Of a stretch of 64,000 nt of DNA, positions 39,401-50,223 are shown in pieces. The DNA is taken from contig NC_072472.1 in the NCBI RefSeq assembly GCF_027596085.1, forward strand, positions 5,518,745 to 5,582,744, read 5' to 3'. Origin of the DNA: Anoplopoma fimbria (lineage: Eukaryota; Chordata; Actinopteri; Perciformes; Anoplopomatidae). The position numbers and the translations under genes are program-made. Each line of letters opens with the position of its first letter. The first letter of the stretch is position 1. The notes under the pieces were generated by a model. That model was given only the letters and a program-made list of their open reading frames with translations. It made no database searches and was not told the DNA's origin.

Positions 39401-39568
39401 GAGCCTTTTTCTCCTGACTATGATACAGTATGCTTGGTAGTCAGTTCATCAACATAAAGTATTACATTAAAGTCTTGGACTTAAGTTTCAAAAATGGGGT
39501 CTTGAGAAGAAGACTTTATATAAGAAGTTGACTTGATCATCATGAGGTCACCCGTTGGTTTGTGAACT
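33488..39568. other. Long non-coding stretch with pyrimidine-rich tracts
   Basis: It contains a CCA run (33794-33816), CT-rich tracts at about 34080-34440 and 35850-36090, and an AAG patch (about 36992-37022). The open frames over the CT tracts (34019-34483) are Ser/Pro/Leu/His-rich and are explained by strand composition. I see no exon or intact transposon. Confidence 0.45.
33794..33816. repeat. (CCA)7 microsatellite
   Basis: A short CCA run. The minus-strand frame across it gives a tryptophan/glycine run, an artefact. Confidence 0.9.
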
Positions 39569-39646
39569 ACGGTTTTGTTCCAATTAACTTCCATGAGCTG
39601 ACAACACACGGTTTTGTTCCAATTAACTTCCATGAGCTGACAACAC
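39569..39646. repeat. 39-bp perfect tandem duplication
   Basis: The unit begins ACGGTTTTGTTCC and ends GAGCTGACAACAC. Copies 39569-39607 and 39608-39646 are identical, so the duplication is recent or the result of an assembly or replication slip. It is directly upstream of a dispersed repeat. Confidence 0.96.
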
Positions 39647-39672
39647 ATGTCTTAAATGTCCACTGAGGTAGT

Positions 39673-39818
39673 AAATCAAGGAAGAAGTAGACTCCTTTTC
39701 TCATAGACCTTTATAGAATCATACTTCTTTTTTTGCAACAAGAGAAGTCGCCCCCTTATGGCAATTAGAAAGAATGCAGATGTACGTTACTTCCTCCTTG
39801 GCTTCACTTTCAGAAACA
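39673..39818. repeat. Dispersed repeat, copy 2
   Basis: Same family and orientation as 3672-3835, with shared CTCATAGAC, TATAGAATCA, ACTTCTTTTT, AGTCGCCCCCTTATGGC and GAATGCA blocks. The minus-strand 151-codon frame at 39719-40174 runs through it, which argues against that frame being a gene. Confidence 0.75.
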
Positions 39819-40489
39819 GAGGCTTTGGTTATAAAGACTTGTGACTTAACTTGGATTGGACCCAACAAACTTAAAAACAGCTCTGGCAATAATACATGAT
39901 AAGGTGTCTTGAAATACAAAAATAAAGAGAGAGGGTCATAGTTCAAGCTTAGGGCAACTGACCAAGTTGCGTAACTTGATGCATTGGGTTGAGAATGTGT
40001 TGCTAACAGGGGACGAATTGGGATCAGATGCAATGGGACCACATCTGGAGGTGGTCTGGCTAGCAATGTGATCAGATCTCTGCAGGTGTAAATGCAATCA
40101 ACACAGTTCGAACACATCAAGATAAAATCTCCCAGCAAATGAAAGTTGTAGCTTAACTCCGCCCCTTCCTTCAAGCTAAAACAAGAACAGCAACATTTAC
40201 AGTCCTAAAGATTAAGTTGCTTTTTTCTACCTTCTTTTCTACTCTTGCTGCCGCAGCTTTTGTTACTCAGCGCTGACCATCAGCCTCTCCATCACACACA
40301 CACCGAGCCGCATTTCATTTTACATATTAAGCTTTTTTGTCAAGCTTTACATTACATCTGGGGCTATTTATAAAACATTCAAGGCTGTAGTTTCAGACGC
40401 CGAGGCCCTTCTACCTGTCTTTTTTTGGCCCCTAATTTCTCTGTGCCTAGCTTGCCTTTTGCACTATTTTTGTGCACATGTGCTGGTTA
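39819..40489. other. Non-coding stretch, possible transposon remains
   Basis: There is a patch GATCAGATGCAATGGG ... GATCAGATCTCTGCAGGTG (40023-40087) that looks like decayed repeat sequence. No family could be assigned. Confidence 0.3.
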
Positions 40490-40690
40490 ATTAGACCCTT
40501 AGCCCAAATGGAGAGTCTTTAAGATCTGATTTGGTCAGCCCAGTGTGAATTTAGGAAAACACACCAACGGGCTGATGATCTACCTGTTTATGGGCTGGTC
40601 AGACAAAAAAAACAAAAACTCGACCAAGCCAATAAGTCCTGTCAGCCCAAAAGGCACAAAAATGTATGCCAGACGGCCAGTCCAACCCTA
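40490..40690 (-). mobile_element. Possible hAT-like element end, minus strand
   Basis: On the minus strand the segment begins TAGGGTTGGACTGGCCGTCT followed by GGCATACATTTTTGTGCC and GGGCTGACAGG. This resembles the terminus of teleost hAT elements that I recall as starting CAGGGTTGGACTGG. No opposite end or target duplication was found, so this may be a truncated copy. Confidence 0.35.
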
Positions 40691-41571
40691 GTTTAGAGGA
40701 ACACACATGCACATAATTTAACAACAAAAACAAAACATTGAGATCCACGCAGTAAATTGGAATTGAGCATCAGTGCTAGCAATATGAAGACAGCTTATTT
40801 TTGTTGCTTTAGACATCATTCCTATCAGAAATAATAGCATTGTACTCATTATGTTGACTGTTATGATCTGGGAAGAGAAAATCTGATTGTGAACAAATCC
40901 ACAAGCCAGAAAAACACAATGAAGACTAATTTTAAATGTATTACCAAAACAGTCAGTTGTAAAAAATCATCACAGTGTATAGACCAAATGTGTATTTGCA
41001 CACACAAATGATGGTGCAATCAGGGATTATTACTGCTTTCCCAGATCTCAGATAGACCGTGTTATCAGAACTGATTCTGTTACAATAGAAGTTGTAACAA
41101 ACCAGAATTTTCCAATCAGTATCTGGAAAAACAAAAACAAAGCTTCAACTGCTTTATAACACTTGAGCTTTTATTTCCTCAACAACTCTTGAGACCACTA
41201 ATAAAAAAAATTGTATGATCAACCTCGCCGCTACATATAGGTCATTAACAGTGTTAGCATTTTCCCACACCGCACTGTAGCAGCTGGGGCCCTTGTAAAA
41301 TGGCTTCACTCTCGCCTCCGCAGCTCCTGCCACAACCAGTGTGTCATAAAGCCTTCACTTTGCAATTACAGCCTGCAACACGGGGAAGCAGCAGCACAGA
41401 TGCCTGCCAGAGGCGCCTGTGTGTGCATGTGCCTGTGCGTGCACGTGCTTCTTGTTGTGTGTATTTTAAGTTCTATGGAGGTGACGCCCTGAAGCGGAGT
41501 CAGATGTGAACAGAAAAGGTGAGTTGTTGACTGTGAAAAAAGAAAGATGGTGGCTTGCTTCTAAAATAATG

Positions 41572-41573
<2 letters not shown>
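40691..41573. other. Non-coding stretch, nothing recognised
   Basis: Ordinary sequence leading into a TG array. The part at 41270-41470 has a more balanced composition, but no frame there reads as an exon. Confidence 0.35.

Positions 41574-41634
<61 letters not shown>
41574..41634. repeat. (TG)30 microsatellite
   Basis: A pure TG run of about 61 bp, followed after 8 bases by short CAC-rich sequence. Confidence 0.96.
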
Positions 41635-41635
<1 letters not shown>

Positions 41636-41825
41636 ACTGTATACCCACAATCACCACGCACACACACCCACATACAGTACCTTCAGCAGCAGCAGCCAGG
41701 TAAAGAAATAATGGTAGTGACAAGGTAGAAGGTGAGAGCAAAGGGACATCAGCGTTGGCTGACAGGACGAGCTGAATGGCTGCTGTCACAGGGGAGGTTT
41801 GAAAGAGTGAGGTGACAAATACACT

Positions 41826-41830
<5 letters not shown>

Positions 41831-41879
<49 letters not shown>
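41831..41879. repeat. (AG)24 microsatellite
   Basis: A pure AG run. SLSLSL frames on the opposite strand are artefacts. Confidence 0.96.
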
Positions 41880-41881
<2 letters not shown>

Positions 41882-41939
41882 ATAGCCACAGTGAGAAAAA
41901 GTAAAACAACTGTGTCCTCTGTTGTCTGACAATGAACTG

Positions 41940-42850
41940 TCACAACAGAAGGAAGATGAAAATAGAATTAGAGGAAAGGATGAAGAGACGGAATGATGAG
42001 AGATGTAAGGATGGAGAGGGGCAGAGAAAGATAGTGGATTGATTGGCGACAGAGGGATGGAGGAATACATGTATGACCAAACGGGGATGGATCTGAGATG
42101 GAAGGCTGAACCGATAGAGATGGGCAGCTGGAATGGGAAGAAGAGATGATAAAAGATGGATGGATGAATGCAGGAATAGAGAGATGGAGAATAGGGGAAT
42201 GCATGATGAGGGAGTTAGATGGAGTATAGTGGAAAGATAGATTGACTAACTGAAAGTTCAAAGTTCAAAAACAGAAGGCTGAACTGATGGAGGGAAGAGA
42301 TGGAAAGATGGATGGATGGAAATATAAAATAATGAGAGATACAAGGAAAATATACCAGGGATAGATAAAGGGACACATGGAAGAAGAGATGAAGTGAGTG
42401 AGAGATAAAAGGCTGAGATAATTCAGGAAAACAGACAAGTAGGGATAGAGGAATGCATGTATGAAGAGATGGACTGATGAGAGAGTGATGGATAGATACA
42501 TTCATGGAGGAATGCAGTAATGAGAGATGGACTTGAGACATGCAGGGGTGGAAAATTGCAGGGATTGCAATGTTTAATGGATAGATAAAAGGATGGAACC
42601 ACGTGAGGATGGAGGGATAGCAAGGTGGCGGAGGGCAGGGGCGGAGGGCAGGGTCGGAGAGAGGAGACATGGAAGGATGTAACGAAGAATATAGGAACGC
42701 AGGAAAAAACAGAAGGGATGAAGGAGAGACTGCGGGATAGAGGAGAGGTGTAATGATGCAGGGTTGGCAGGATGCAAGGACAGACAGATGAGATGATGGA
42801 GAAATAGATTGGAGGCACACAAAGAGAGGTGGAATGATAAGCGATAGAGG
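41940..42850 (+). repeat. Purine-rich tract with degenerate GATGGA repeats, about 0.9 kb
   Basis: The plus strand is strongly A/G-rich and full of imperfect units such as GATGGATGGATG (42156 and 42306 areas), GGAGGGATAG and GAGAGATGGA. A local duplication GCGGAGGGCAGGG is near 42627-42656. The tract looks like an old, decayed tetranucleotide satellite. It keeps long minus-strand frames open (two of 201 codons), rich in Ser, Pro, His, Ile and Leu, that I do not regard as genes. Confidence 0.8.
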
Positions 42851-42866
42851 GCAAGAGGTAACTTAA

Positions 42867-43401
42867 AGTGGCCCTATTATGCTTTTCCACTTTTTCCCTC
42901 TTCTTTAGTGTTTTATATATATATTTTTTTACATGTAAAAGGTCCGTAGAGTGTAAATCCTGAAGTCCACGCCTAAAAGGAGTTACCCTCCCCCTCAGAA
43001 GCTCCTGAGCTGCCTGAAATGCCTCCATTGGATTCTCTCCTTCACTTCTGTAACTTTATGAGGTCATAATGTTACAGAAGTGACTTAAAACTCCTAGTTT
43101 GGCCCTCAAACAACAAAAGAGAGAGACGGAGCTGAAGCTCTGGAGGAAGAGTTTTTTGAAATGTGAAACGTTGACCAATCACAACAGAGTGGGCTAGCTG
43201 ACCAATCAGGGCAGACTTCGCTTTCTGGAGGGAGGAGCCAGCGCTGCCATGGAGCATTTCAGGGAGAGGGTGAGAAGAGGTGCTGCAGGACAGCCAGGAT
43301 GAGAAAAACAAGGAGGATTATGAGCATTAACGCATGTAAACATGTTGTAACTGTAACTTGATAAAAAATATGCACCTGGAAAATAGCATAATAGGGCCTG
43401 T
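42867..43401. mobile_element. TTAA-flanked miniature element, 535 bp (piggyBac/Kolobok type)
   Basis: The ends AGTGGCCCTATTATGCT and AGCATAATAGGGCCTGT are inverted repeats matching at 15 of 17 positions. TTAA lies directly outside each end (42863-42866 and 43402-43405), the target site of piggyBac and Kolobok transposons. The interior has two CCAATCA boxes (GACCAATCACAAC and GACCAATCAGGGC, about 43175-43210) and no transposase. I recognise it as a widespread teleost miniature element but cannot give the family number. Confidence 0.85.
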
Positions 43402-43405
43402 TTAA

Positions 43406-44629
43406 GAGATGGAGAAGAATTAATTGGCATATGGATGGAGGACTGTAGACATGTACAACTGAATAGTAATAAGGAGATCCCTTCTTCGTATGTCTCTCTC
43501 GGCCCCTCTCCATCCACTCATCCCCCCATCCATCTTCACCAAGCTCCACTCCCACTGGACTTAACATCTGTCTGCTCGCTGAGTGAGACACCAGCTTTAG
43601 AAAAATCCATCCTGCTGCGATATATGTTCAGATTCCTGGCTGAATACAAAACAGCCAGACGTGACATCATCTGTATTCACTCGACAAGCGGCCTCCGCCC
43701 CCTCCACCTTCCCGCGTGACTATCCGCCGGGTGGCTGACCGTGAGCAGGATCCTAGTGGGCATAGATTTGTCACTCCAGTCAGGAGCCTGAAACTTAATG
43801 TTGCGGTTAAACTGTTACAGAATGCATGTTGACACAAAAGTGGCAGGTTCAGAAAATTGACACGACCGCCGGGATTTGGCGCGAGGATGCCAGAGGAGCT
43901 CCGTAAGTTAATGTGACGTGGCGTCGTACATCACAAAAAACTGTGACACAGCAGAGGGACTGTCGAGGGAAAAAGAGAGAGAGTGACACCACTTTCGCTT
44001 TTTTATCTCTCTTTCTGGCTCACTTATGTCAACTGTCTTTCACACACAATCCTGTCTTGTTTCATTCTTTTATTTAGTTTTTTGTCTCACACGTTTGCTC
44101 CTTTTCCTTTTCTCTTCCCTATTTTTTGATGAAAGTGAAGTTTCAATAAGCTAAAGAGATGGATATTTTTTTCTCAGGAGTTTGCGGAAACCAAACCAGC
44201 ACTGAAAAGAGAGAAACATTGGAATTGTATTGTTCATGTGACCAAAAAAAATTCTGCTAGGTGAGTAAATTGACAACAGTTGCCACAACAACCGTAAAAT
44301 GTGATAGTATGTCAATGTTGTGTTAAGAGCATGTTCTGATGCCCATATGTGGCCAAAAAATAAGTTATGCACTTTTAAGGTGGAACAACTTTTTCCTTCT
44401 TTTTGTATTAGAGTCTGGTGACTTTGTATGATATTCTCAACAAAAGTGAAACCTAAATAAAAGTATAAAAAACCCAAATTACTAGAGACTAGAGTTAATG
44501 TGCAGAGCCTCTCAAGGGAGTTTGAGCAGGATGTACCTAGAGTGTCATAGTTTGAAATTGGCTCCTCAAATTTATTAGCAACGTTGAAAAAAAAAAAATG
44601 TGCATGATAAGATTAAGTGCCATTTCATT
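43406..44629. other. Non-coding stretch, nothing recognised
   Basis: It includes a GC-richer patch near 43865-43935 and a T-rich patch near 44030-44130. The minus-strand 108-codon frame (44151-44477) has no recognisable motif. Confidence 0.4.
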
Positions 44630-45325
44630 GTATAAAGCAGGGGTCGTCAAAATCATCTTAGTTCAGAGGCCACATAGAGCCCAGTTTGATCTCAAGTGGG
44701 CCGGCCAGTAAAACCATTGCATAATAATTCATACATAATGGCACCTTATAATAATCACATTTCTTTTAGTGTAAATAATTACGAGTACATTCTGAGATCT
44801 TTCACACACTTGCTGTTTCCTCAGCTTCCCAGCAATTCAATGATCTTCTTTGTTCTCAATTGTCTTTATATGTTTTTTTATTTTTTTGCCATGATGATTC
44901 TGATGGTGGCACCAAAAATCATATTTCTAGAGCACTGAAAGGTGCTGTGAGCTCACCAAGCAAACTGGCAACCCGTTTACCTCTGTGAAAAAAAGGAACT
45001 AGTCCAATTTTCTCGGAAAACCTGATGCTCTGTGTCCACTCTTTCTCCTTTTCGACACAGACATTTTCCACTGAACAGCAGCCCACACTTGACAGTATTG
45101 TGTCTCGTAGCCTGTACGTATACCCTGGGGATCTATAATAGCGTATTCGGTGTAAGGCCTCCTACTCTGGACTAGTAGGAATAGCTGTTCACTTTATTGA
45201 AAACTTGGAATTACAACTTCTCTGCAATTTTCAACCGTTACAAAGTAATTCAGTGGGCCGGATTGAACCCTTTGATGGGCCGGACCTGGACCTCGGATAG
45301 TATGTTTGATACAAGAGGTATAAAG
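44630..45325. mobile_element. hAT-type element with perfect 8-bp target duplication
   Basis: GTATAAAG occurs directly outside both ends (44630-44637 and 45318-45325). The element proper is 44638-45317, about 680 bp. It begins CAGGGGTCGTCAAAAT with GTTCAGAGGCCACAT and AAGTGGGCCGGCC inside, and ends GGGCCGGATTGAACCC, GGGCCGGACC, TATGTTTGATACAAGAG. The start is typical of fish hAT elements (CAGGGGTGTCAAA-like). The end has decayed from the expected inverse. There is no long transposase frame, so it is non-autonomous. Confidence 0.92.
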
Positions 45326-46607
45326 GCTCAATTAGAAAACTAAATTTATGTTGAATGAAGGATACGTTAAAAATAATAAACTGAAACACATAATGGAGAG
45401 CCGCAGGCTGAAGGAGCCTGGTTTAAATACTCCATGATAAGACTTAAGAGGGCAGGTGAATTGGGAGAGGAATGTTAATTAAAAGCATCATATTTATTAG
45501 TAGTGCGTAGGTGTGTGTGTGTGTGTGCAAGATGTGGAAAATAGTGTAACATGGTCCTCTTCTATAATAAGGCCAAGCAGTAATTGGGTGCTGGTGACTA
45601 TAAAGAAAATGTAATAAGAGAAAGGCAAAGATAAGAAAACTAGAAAAGGGGCGCTCAGTAGGGAGCAGTTCTCCGACCATTTCTCCTTTAACGACCTCCG
45701 CCGTGATGTGTGATTGAATGAATACAACCCACAATTGGCAAACCCTCCGTCTAGACACCAGTGGCCTGTAAGAAGTTCTCATTCAAACTCAAAAAGCGCA
45801 AGTTCAGCGCAAATTCACAAAGACACTTCAAACTATCTTGCCAAAAAAAAAAACAAGATTAAACTCCCCAAAATGTAGGCCAGCTTATCAGTGTCTGAGT
45901 TGCGGTACAGGTAGTTTCTTTAGCTGTTAGCCAAACACTGTTGGCGCACAATAAAACAGGCAAGAAAGGGTGTTTTTGAGAAATTTCGAGTGTGTGCGTA
46001 TGTTGTGAGTCTTACTCTCCGTCTTGTTGGATCTCCTCCATAACTGCCCTCCTGTTTACATGCTACGTTGCCATACATTTTCCATCTAATTGCTTTTTCC
46101 CCCTTTTTCTTTCTTGTGACAAGAAGTCCCCCACCCTCCATTGTTTTTTGCATTTCTAGCCGTCCTTGACTCGTCAGCTAATTAGTTTTGGAGTAATTAC
46201 CTGCTTCAGCGATTTGTAATAGTCTATCTTAATGGTGAAAATAAAACCCACACAGCACAGGTACAGTGGGAGAAATGGCTCTCACATTTTGATTGAGTGT
46301 TTTTTTGTTCATTAACTTGCGTTCGGCCTGAATGTCAAATCTGTCACGGCCCTTTCTTACTTTCCTGTGAAAGGGCAAGTAAATGGAAAAACAAACAAAC
46401 AGACAAACTCTTCCTCGGCCTGCACCTTATTGAGCTGATGGACATATAAGGGTAACAAACGTTTGGGCTGGAAAAAGCTCTGACTCTGTCTGAAATGTAT
46501 ACACCTTGGTTTCAAAATTGTCTTGTCTTCCAAAAATTGTTATGACCAGTATTACAAAAATGACTTATGTTGCCATATTCACTATCTGCGTCAGCGACGC
46601 GACGTGT
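45326..46607. other. Non-coding stretch, nothing recognised
   Basis: A short GT run (about 45510-45528) and poly-A patches are the only structure. Confidence 0.4.
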
Positions 46608-46970
46608 TTCCACCTTGTGAGTCTGTGTGTGAGAAACCTACTGTAGCGGGAACTTCCACAGAAGCAGTTTGGAGTACTTTGCCAGATGTTCATATGTCTG
46701 TCTGTGGACCGATTTCCTCTCCATGATAGCATCACAACCCTACAAGTTGCAGTCACAGATGTGTCATTGAGATCTAAATGAAGGTCGAGTTTGAAGATCG
46801 GTTTGGTCCGAGCAAGGGGGTCGGACATAGGGGGTTGGGATTTTATACGCACTGGGTCCAAGTTGGCATCGCAAGACGGACTGTTCTATTAACTGCTATT
46901 ACTATGGTTAAGGTTTAGGCTGGATTAAGACCTGATACTTGGTTAAGGTTGGGGAAAGATTGTCTATTTG
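46608..46970 (+). repeat. Three-copy dispersed repeat family, copy A
   Basis: It matches 55074-55490 (plus) and the inverse of 63036-63230. Shared landmarks are GCGGGAACTTCCACAGAAGC, TTTGCCAGATGTTCATATGT, CATCACAACC, GCAGTCACA, TTGGTCCGAGCAAGGG, TCGCAAGACGG and a closing TGGTTAAGGTTTAGGCT. The first part has one frame conserved between copies A and B (TEAVWSTLPDVHM against TEVILSTFPDVYV), but frames break afterwards. I do not know the class of the element. Confidence 0.75.
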
Positions 46971-47808
46971 CATCATGTCTTCATGGAAAGATGCTTAAGG
47001 ATTACAAACCTGCGGGCTGTTCTTCTGCATGGTATGAAATTGAATCCTGCCAGAACCACTGCTCCAGGAGGAACCATCTCCTGACATACAACACCACCTG
47101 TTATTAAACAAGTGAGGTTCTATATACTTAAGCTCTGAAAGGCTTTTAAGAAGATCTTGAGTTAAGAGTTATTTAGTCAAAATAATGTAGCTTGTGTGTC
47201 AATATAAGAATGAACTTTCACAATGATACAAAGCATGCTTGTATAAACGTATTAAGCTAAATGGACTATCAACATGATGCAGCAAAAAAATATGTATTTT
47301 TAAGGGGCCTGAATCAGAATGGAAGTTCCCAGAAAACAGATGTAGAAATTATTCCTATCCTTTCATTGCTCGTGTGGTGTGTCTACCTGCCCATCTCCCT
47401 AAACGAGAATGAGAATTGCAACTCTCCTCCTAGTTTCCCATCTGACAAAATGTTTCAGAATAAACTATTTTAGTAAGCCCCCAATTGGATGTATTGTCCA
47501 AGCAACAAAACAGCCAAAACTTGAACTGAGAGCGCGCCGCAATTATGGGAACTCTAGTCTTACAGCAAAGAAGTAAATGAAATGTTTTTCTTCCTTTGCA
47601 TTTCCACTTTTTAGTCGCTATTGTGATTTAAAAAAAAAAAAAACATAATACACAAAAACACATTTTTCTGTCACTCCATTTCTTTGCCCCTCTGTCTCCT
47701 CCTGACTCACAGCTTTTGTATATTATTCTCTCAGCGGCGGAGTCACAGTGAAACAGATAACATGCATTGCGTGTGTCTGACTGTGACTTGAACACACACT
47801 TCTGGCAC

Positions 47809-47810
<2 letters not shown>
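46971..47810. other. Non-coding stretch, nothing recognised
   Basis: No gene or named repeat is visible; an A-rich run lies at 47629-47643. Confidence 0.4.
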
Positions 47811-47887
<77 letters not shown>

Positions 47888-47912
47888 GTGTGTGTGTGTG
47901 TGTGTGTGTGTG
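47811..47912. repeat. (GT)n microsatellite, about 102 bp, one interruption
   Basis: A GT run broken once by a TT at about 47886-47887, which suggests a point change or deletion in an old array. Confidence 0.96.
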
Positions 47913-48138
47913 CTTAGAAAATTGCAGTCAATTGCACTTCGACACTGAAATCGCCTCTTTGTGAATTCAGAGGGTTACCAGAACTGCTGTTTATTAATTC
48001 AGAGCATCATACTGAGGAGTTGGAGATGTAGTAAGAGACTGCTGGCAGTAAAGTAACCAACATAAAACTGTCATGCTCCAAACTACCTACTCTGCATTAG
48101 GAAGCCCAGCTTACAGTAAATCCACACAGATGATTTGA

Positions 48139-48446
48139 TTATGTTTTAATTACGATGATTGATTTGACAACTCCTCGGACCCGTATATATTGCTCCCGTT
48201 TGGGTGGGACTGATTGCACCTTTATCCCTCTTATTAGTACATGGCGTCGGGTGACCTGGTTAACAGCATAGCTCTGCCCACCTTCAACCCGAGCAGAGGC
48301 ACAATTAGCCAGAGTAATTGGGAACACCTGTTGGGGGGGGGGGGCTGCAGGGCTTTTAAAAGCGGACCATGTGGGTTTGTTGTACGTGCAGATATTTGCA
48401 GCTGAGACTCATAGCAAGCTGCAAGTCGAAAAGCTCAATTGACATT
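48139..48446. other. Promoter-like stretch of unknown origin
   Basis: On the plus strand there is GGAACACCTGTT, a G12 run (48333-48344), GGCTGCAGGG and a TATA-like CTTTTAAAAG (48354-48363). Upstream lies CGTATATATTG (48181-48191), TATA-like on either strand. The minus strand has a 62-codon frame (48139-48327) of no known family. The layout suggests a retroelement LTR or a small promoter, but no terminal repeat was found. Confidence 0.2.
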
Positions 48447-48782
48447 CTATAAAAACCTTTCAATTAATGATATGAGATTTCCAACAATTGGAATTTCCCT
48501 TACATTACATTTTTTGCCGAATGATTTATCACAATATTTATTAAAAAGCTTATCTCCGCCAGGGAAAGTTCTCTGTATTTCATAGTATACCAGAGTTGTG
48601 TTGTCTGGTGTCTCACGTAGTCGCTTCCTGCATCTCACCTGCATCTCGAGGAGCGCTTTCTTGAAGTTTTCCCGTGAAAATCTGGGGACTTTAATACTTC
48701 CTCTGAACACCAAACTTATTTTATTCTCTGGAGCATCCAAACCAGAAACTTTTATTTGACGTTTCTTAGGATTTTCAGCCAT
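48447..48782 (-). CDS. Unassigned 111-codon ORF
   Basis: The frame starts MAENPKKRQIKVSGLDAPEN and ends with LISLIERFL and a TAG stop. It is hydrophilic and basic, with mixed amino-acid use unlike the repeat-driven frames around it, and has four Cys (RCRK, KYCDK, KKCN). I see no signal peptide, membrane segment or known motif. The composition looks more like a protein than most frames here. It could be a fragment of a transposon or retrovirus-like gene, a lineage-specific small gene, or chance. The codon context has no clear splice sites at its ends. I do not assign a function. Confidence 0.25.
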   Translation of the reverse strand: MAENPKKRQIKVSGLDAPENKISLVFRGSIKVPRFSRENFKKALLEMQVRCRKRLRETPDNTTLVYYEIQRTFPGGDKLFNKYCDKSFGKKCNVREIPIVGNLISLIERFL

Positions 48783-49035
48783 AGCTTCTGGCCTAACCCT
48801 ACCTGTTGCTCAGTCACTATGGTCTCTCATATGTGGTAATTACTCTCACTGCCAGAGGGGGCAGGCAAAAAGGCCTCGCTCCAGCTTTAATACAACATTT
48901 ACAGTGACTTAATCATGACTTTATTCAAGTGTAAGGGAATCTAAACCTATAACTCTTTACTATATAGCTTCCTAACAATTACTCAAGCACACTTGTTTTC
49001 ATCATATACTTATTTGTTATTATCAGAACTTAATT
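48783..49035. other. Short non-coding stretch
   Basis: Nothing recognised. Confidence 0.3.
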
Positions 49036-49132
49036 AATAAATCCCCGGGCGCTTCATTGCAGCCCACTGCTCCTCCGGGATGGGTTAAATGCAGAGAAAT
49101 AATTTCCCCATTGTGGGACTAATAAAGGATTG

Positions 49133-49160
<28 letters not shown>
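49036..49160 (+). mobile_element. Retroposon 3' end with ATT tail
   Basis: CATTGCAGCCCACTGCTCC, GGGATGGGTTAAATGCAGAG, TTTCCCCATTGTGGGACTAA and an ATT repeat (about 49133-49160) are the 3' end of a retroposon type common in teleosts. The 17 bases GGGACTAATAAAGGATT (49115-49131) are identical to 61587-61603. The 5' part is missing. Confidence 0.6.
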
Positions 49161-49163
<3 letters not shown>

Positions 49164-50013
49164 AACTACTTTTCATGCAGTATTTCTTCAAAGATCAGTG
49201 TCTTAATTTCAGTAACAAACTCCCCTGTTTTCTTCTAGCTTCTCTTTGCTTTGCTTGCTCCTTCTATTCCCTCCTCACAGCAATTAAACAGGTCACCATC
49301 TGTGGCAGTAAGGCCAAGTCAGACACATCATCTATTTTTCAGAGCTACGTTTGCTAGCATACTTAATGCAGCCTGCCAAATGCTCGCAGCAGCATATTGT
49401 GAGTAAATATTTAAAGAGCTCACCGTATGTCAATTTGTGCCAGTGTCACCTCCATTGAACTGTGGATGTGAACAACTTGTAGGTGTCTTGGAACATCAAA
49501 TAAGCAAACAGATAAAAAGGCTAACAGCACTTCTGTCCTGTATGGCGAAACAGAGGTGCTACTATTGATAAGTAATGACAAACGCGATATCTACACTGCA
49601 GTCAGAAGAAGAACTACTCAGATCCTTTAATTTAGCAGTAATATCAGAATGGATAAATATGATATCTTGTCACGTCACTTGGGGTCGGATACCTACGCAC
49701 AAGGAACCAGTTAGAGTATGTATGAGACGGACCGGGCTTTTAAGTAACTACAATGTGAACCCATCTTTATGAGACGCTAAGAGAAAATGCTCCAGAAGTG
49801 TGATGACCTCGTATAAAAACAGAAAAAACCCAGACATGGTAGGTACAAAACAGGACTTTCAGGCAGGAGGCCGGTGTTCAAGACCTGTGTTTGTGTCCTA
49901 AAGTATATAGAGTGATTTTGAAGTTACGTTACCGATGTTTGTGACGTGTTTGACATACTTGTTACGTTGTTTGCTTTTTACTTAGTTTTTACCACCAGTG
50001 ATTTTGGCCTCGG
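49161..50013. other. Non-coding stretch, nothing recognised
   Basis: Short chance frames only. Confidence 0.35.
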
Positions 50014-50223
50014 CTATGACTCAGCCACCTCTAGTGCTTTGTCTTCACTCAATTTTCTGCCTGTTTTAACCTGGATGCCAAGAGATGCCTCTTTTAGATC
50101 CCTGGATTCTCTGCAATGGAGAGCTTCCCATGTCTGTGACACCATGAACTCTTCAGTGAGGCCTCTGATCGTGGGCTGCATAATGTTACTGGTGTGAAAC
50201 CAAAGAGCAAAATCCAGCTTCAA
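50014..50223 (-). pseudogene. Possible LINE-derived ORF fragment
   Basis: The minus-strand frame contains MQPTIRGLTEEFMVSQTWEA and later KEASLGIQVKTGRK with ALEVAES before the stop. The wording resembles a stretch I recall from a fish non-LTR element of another lineage than Rex3. No catalytic motif is included and the identification is weak. Confidence 0.28.

Noticed and set aside
39719..40174. Minus-strand frame of 151 codons
   Set aside because: Its C-terminal part lies in a dispersed repeat found also at 3672-3835, and the rest shows no protein family features.
42215..43028. Two minus-strand frames of 201 codons each
   Set aside because: They lie on the pyrimidine strand of a purine-rich, repeat-like tract, overlap each other in different frames and are dominated by Ser, Pro, His, Ile and Leu. 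Stop codons are rare there because of composition.
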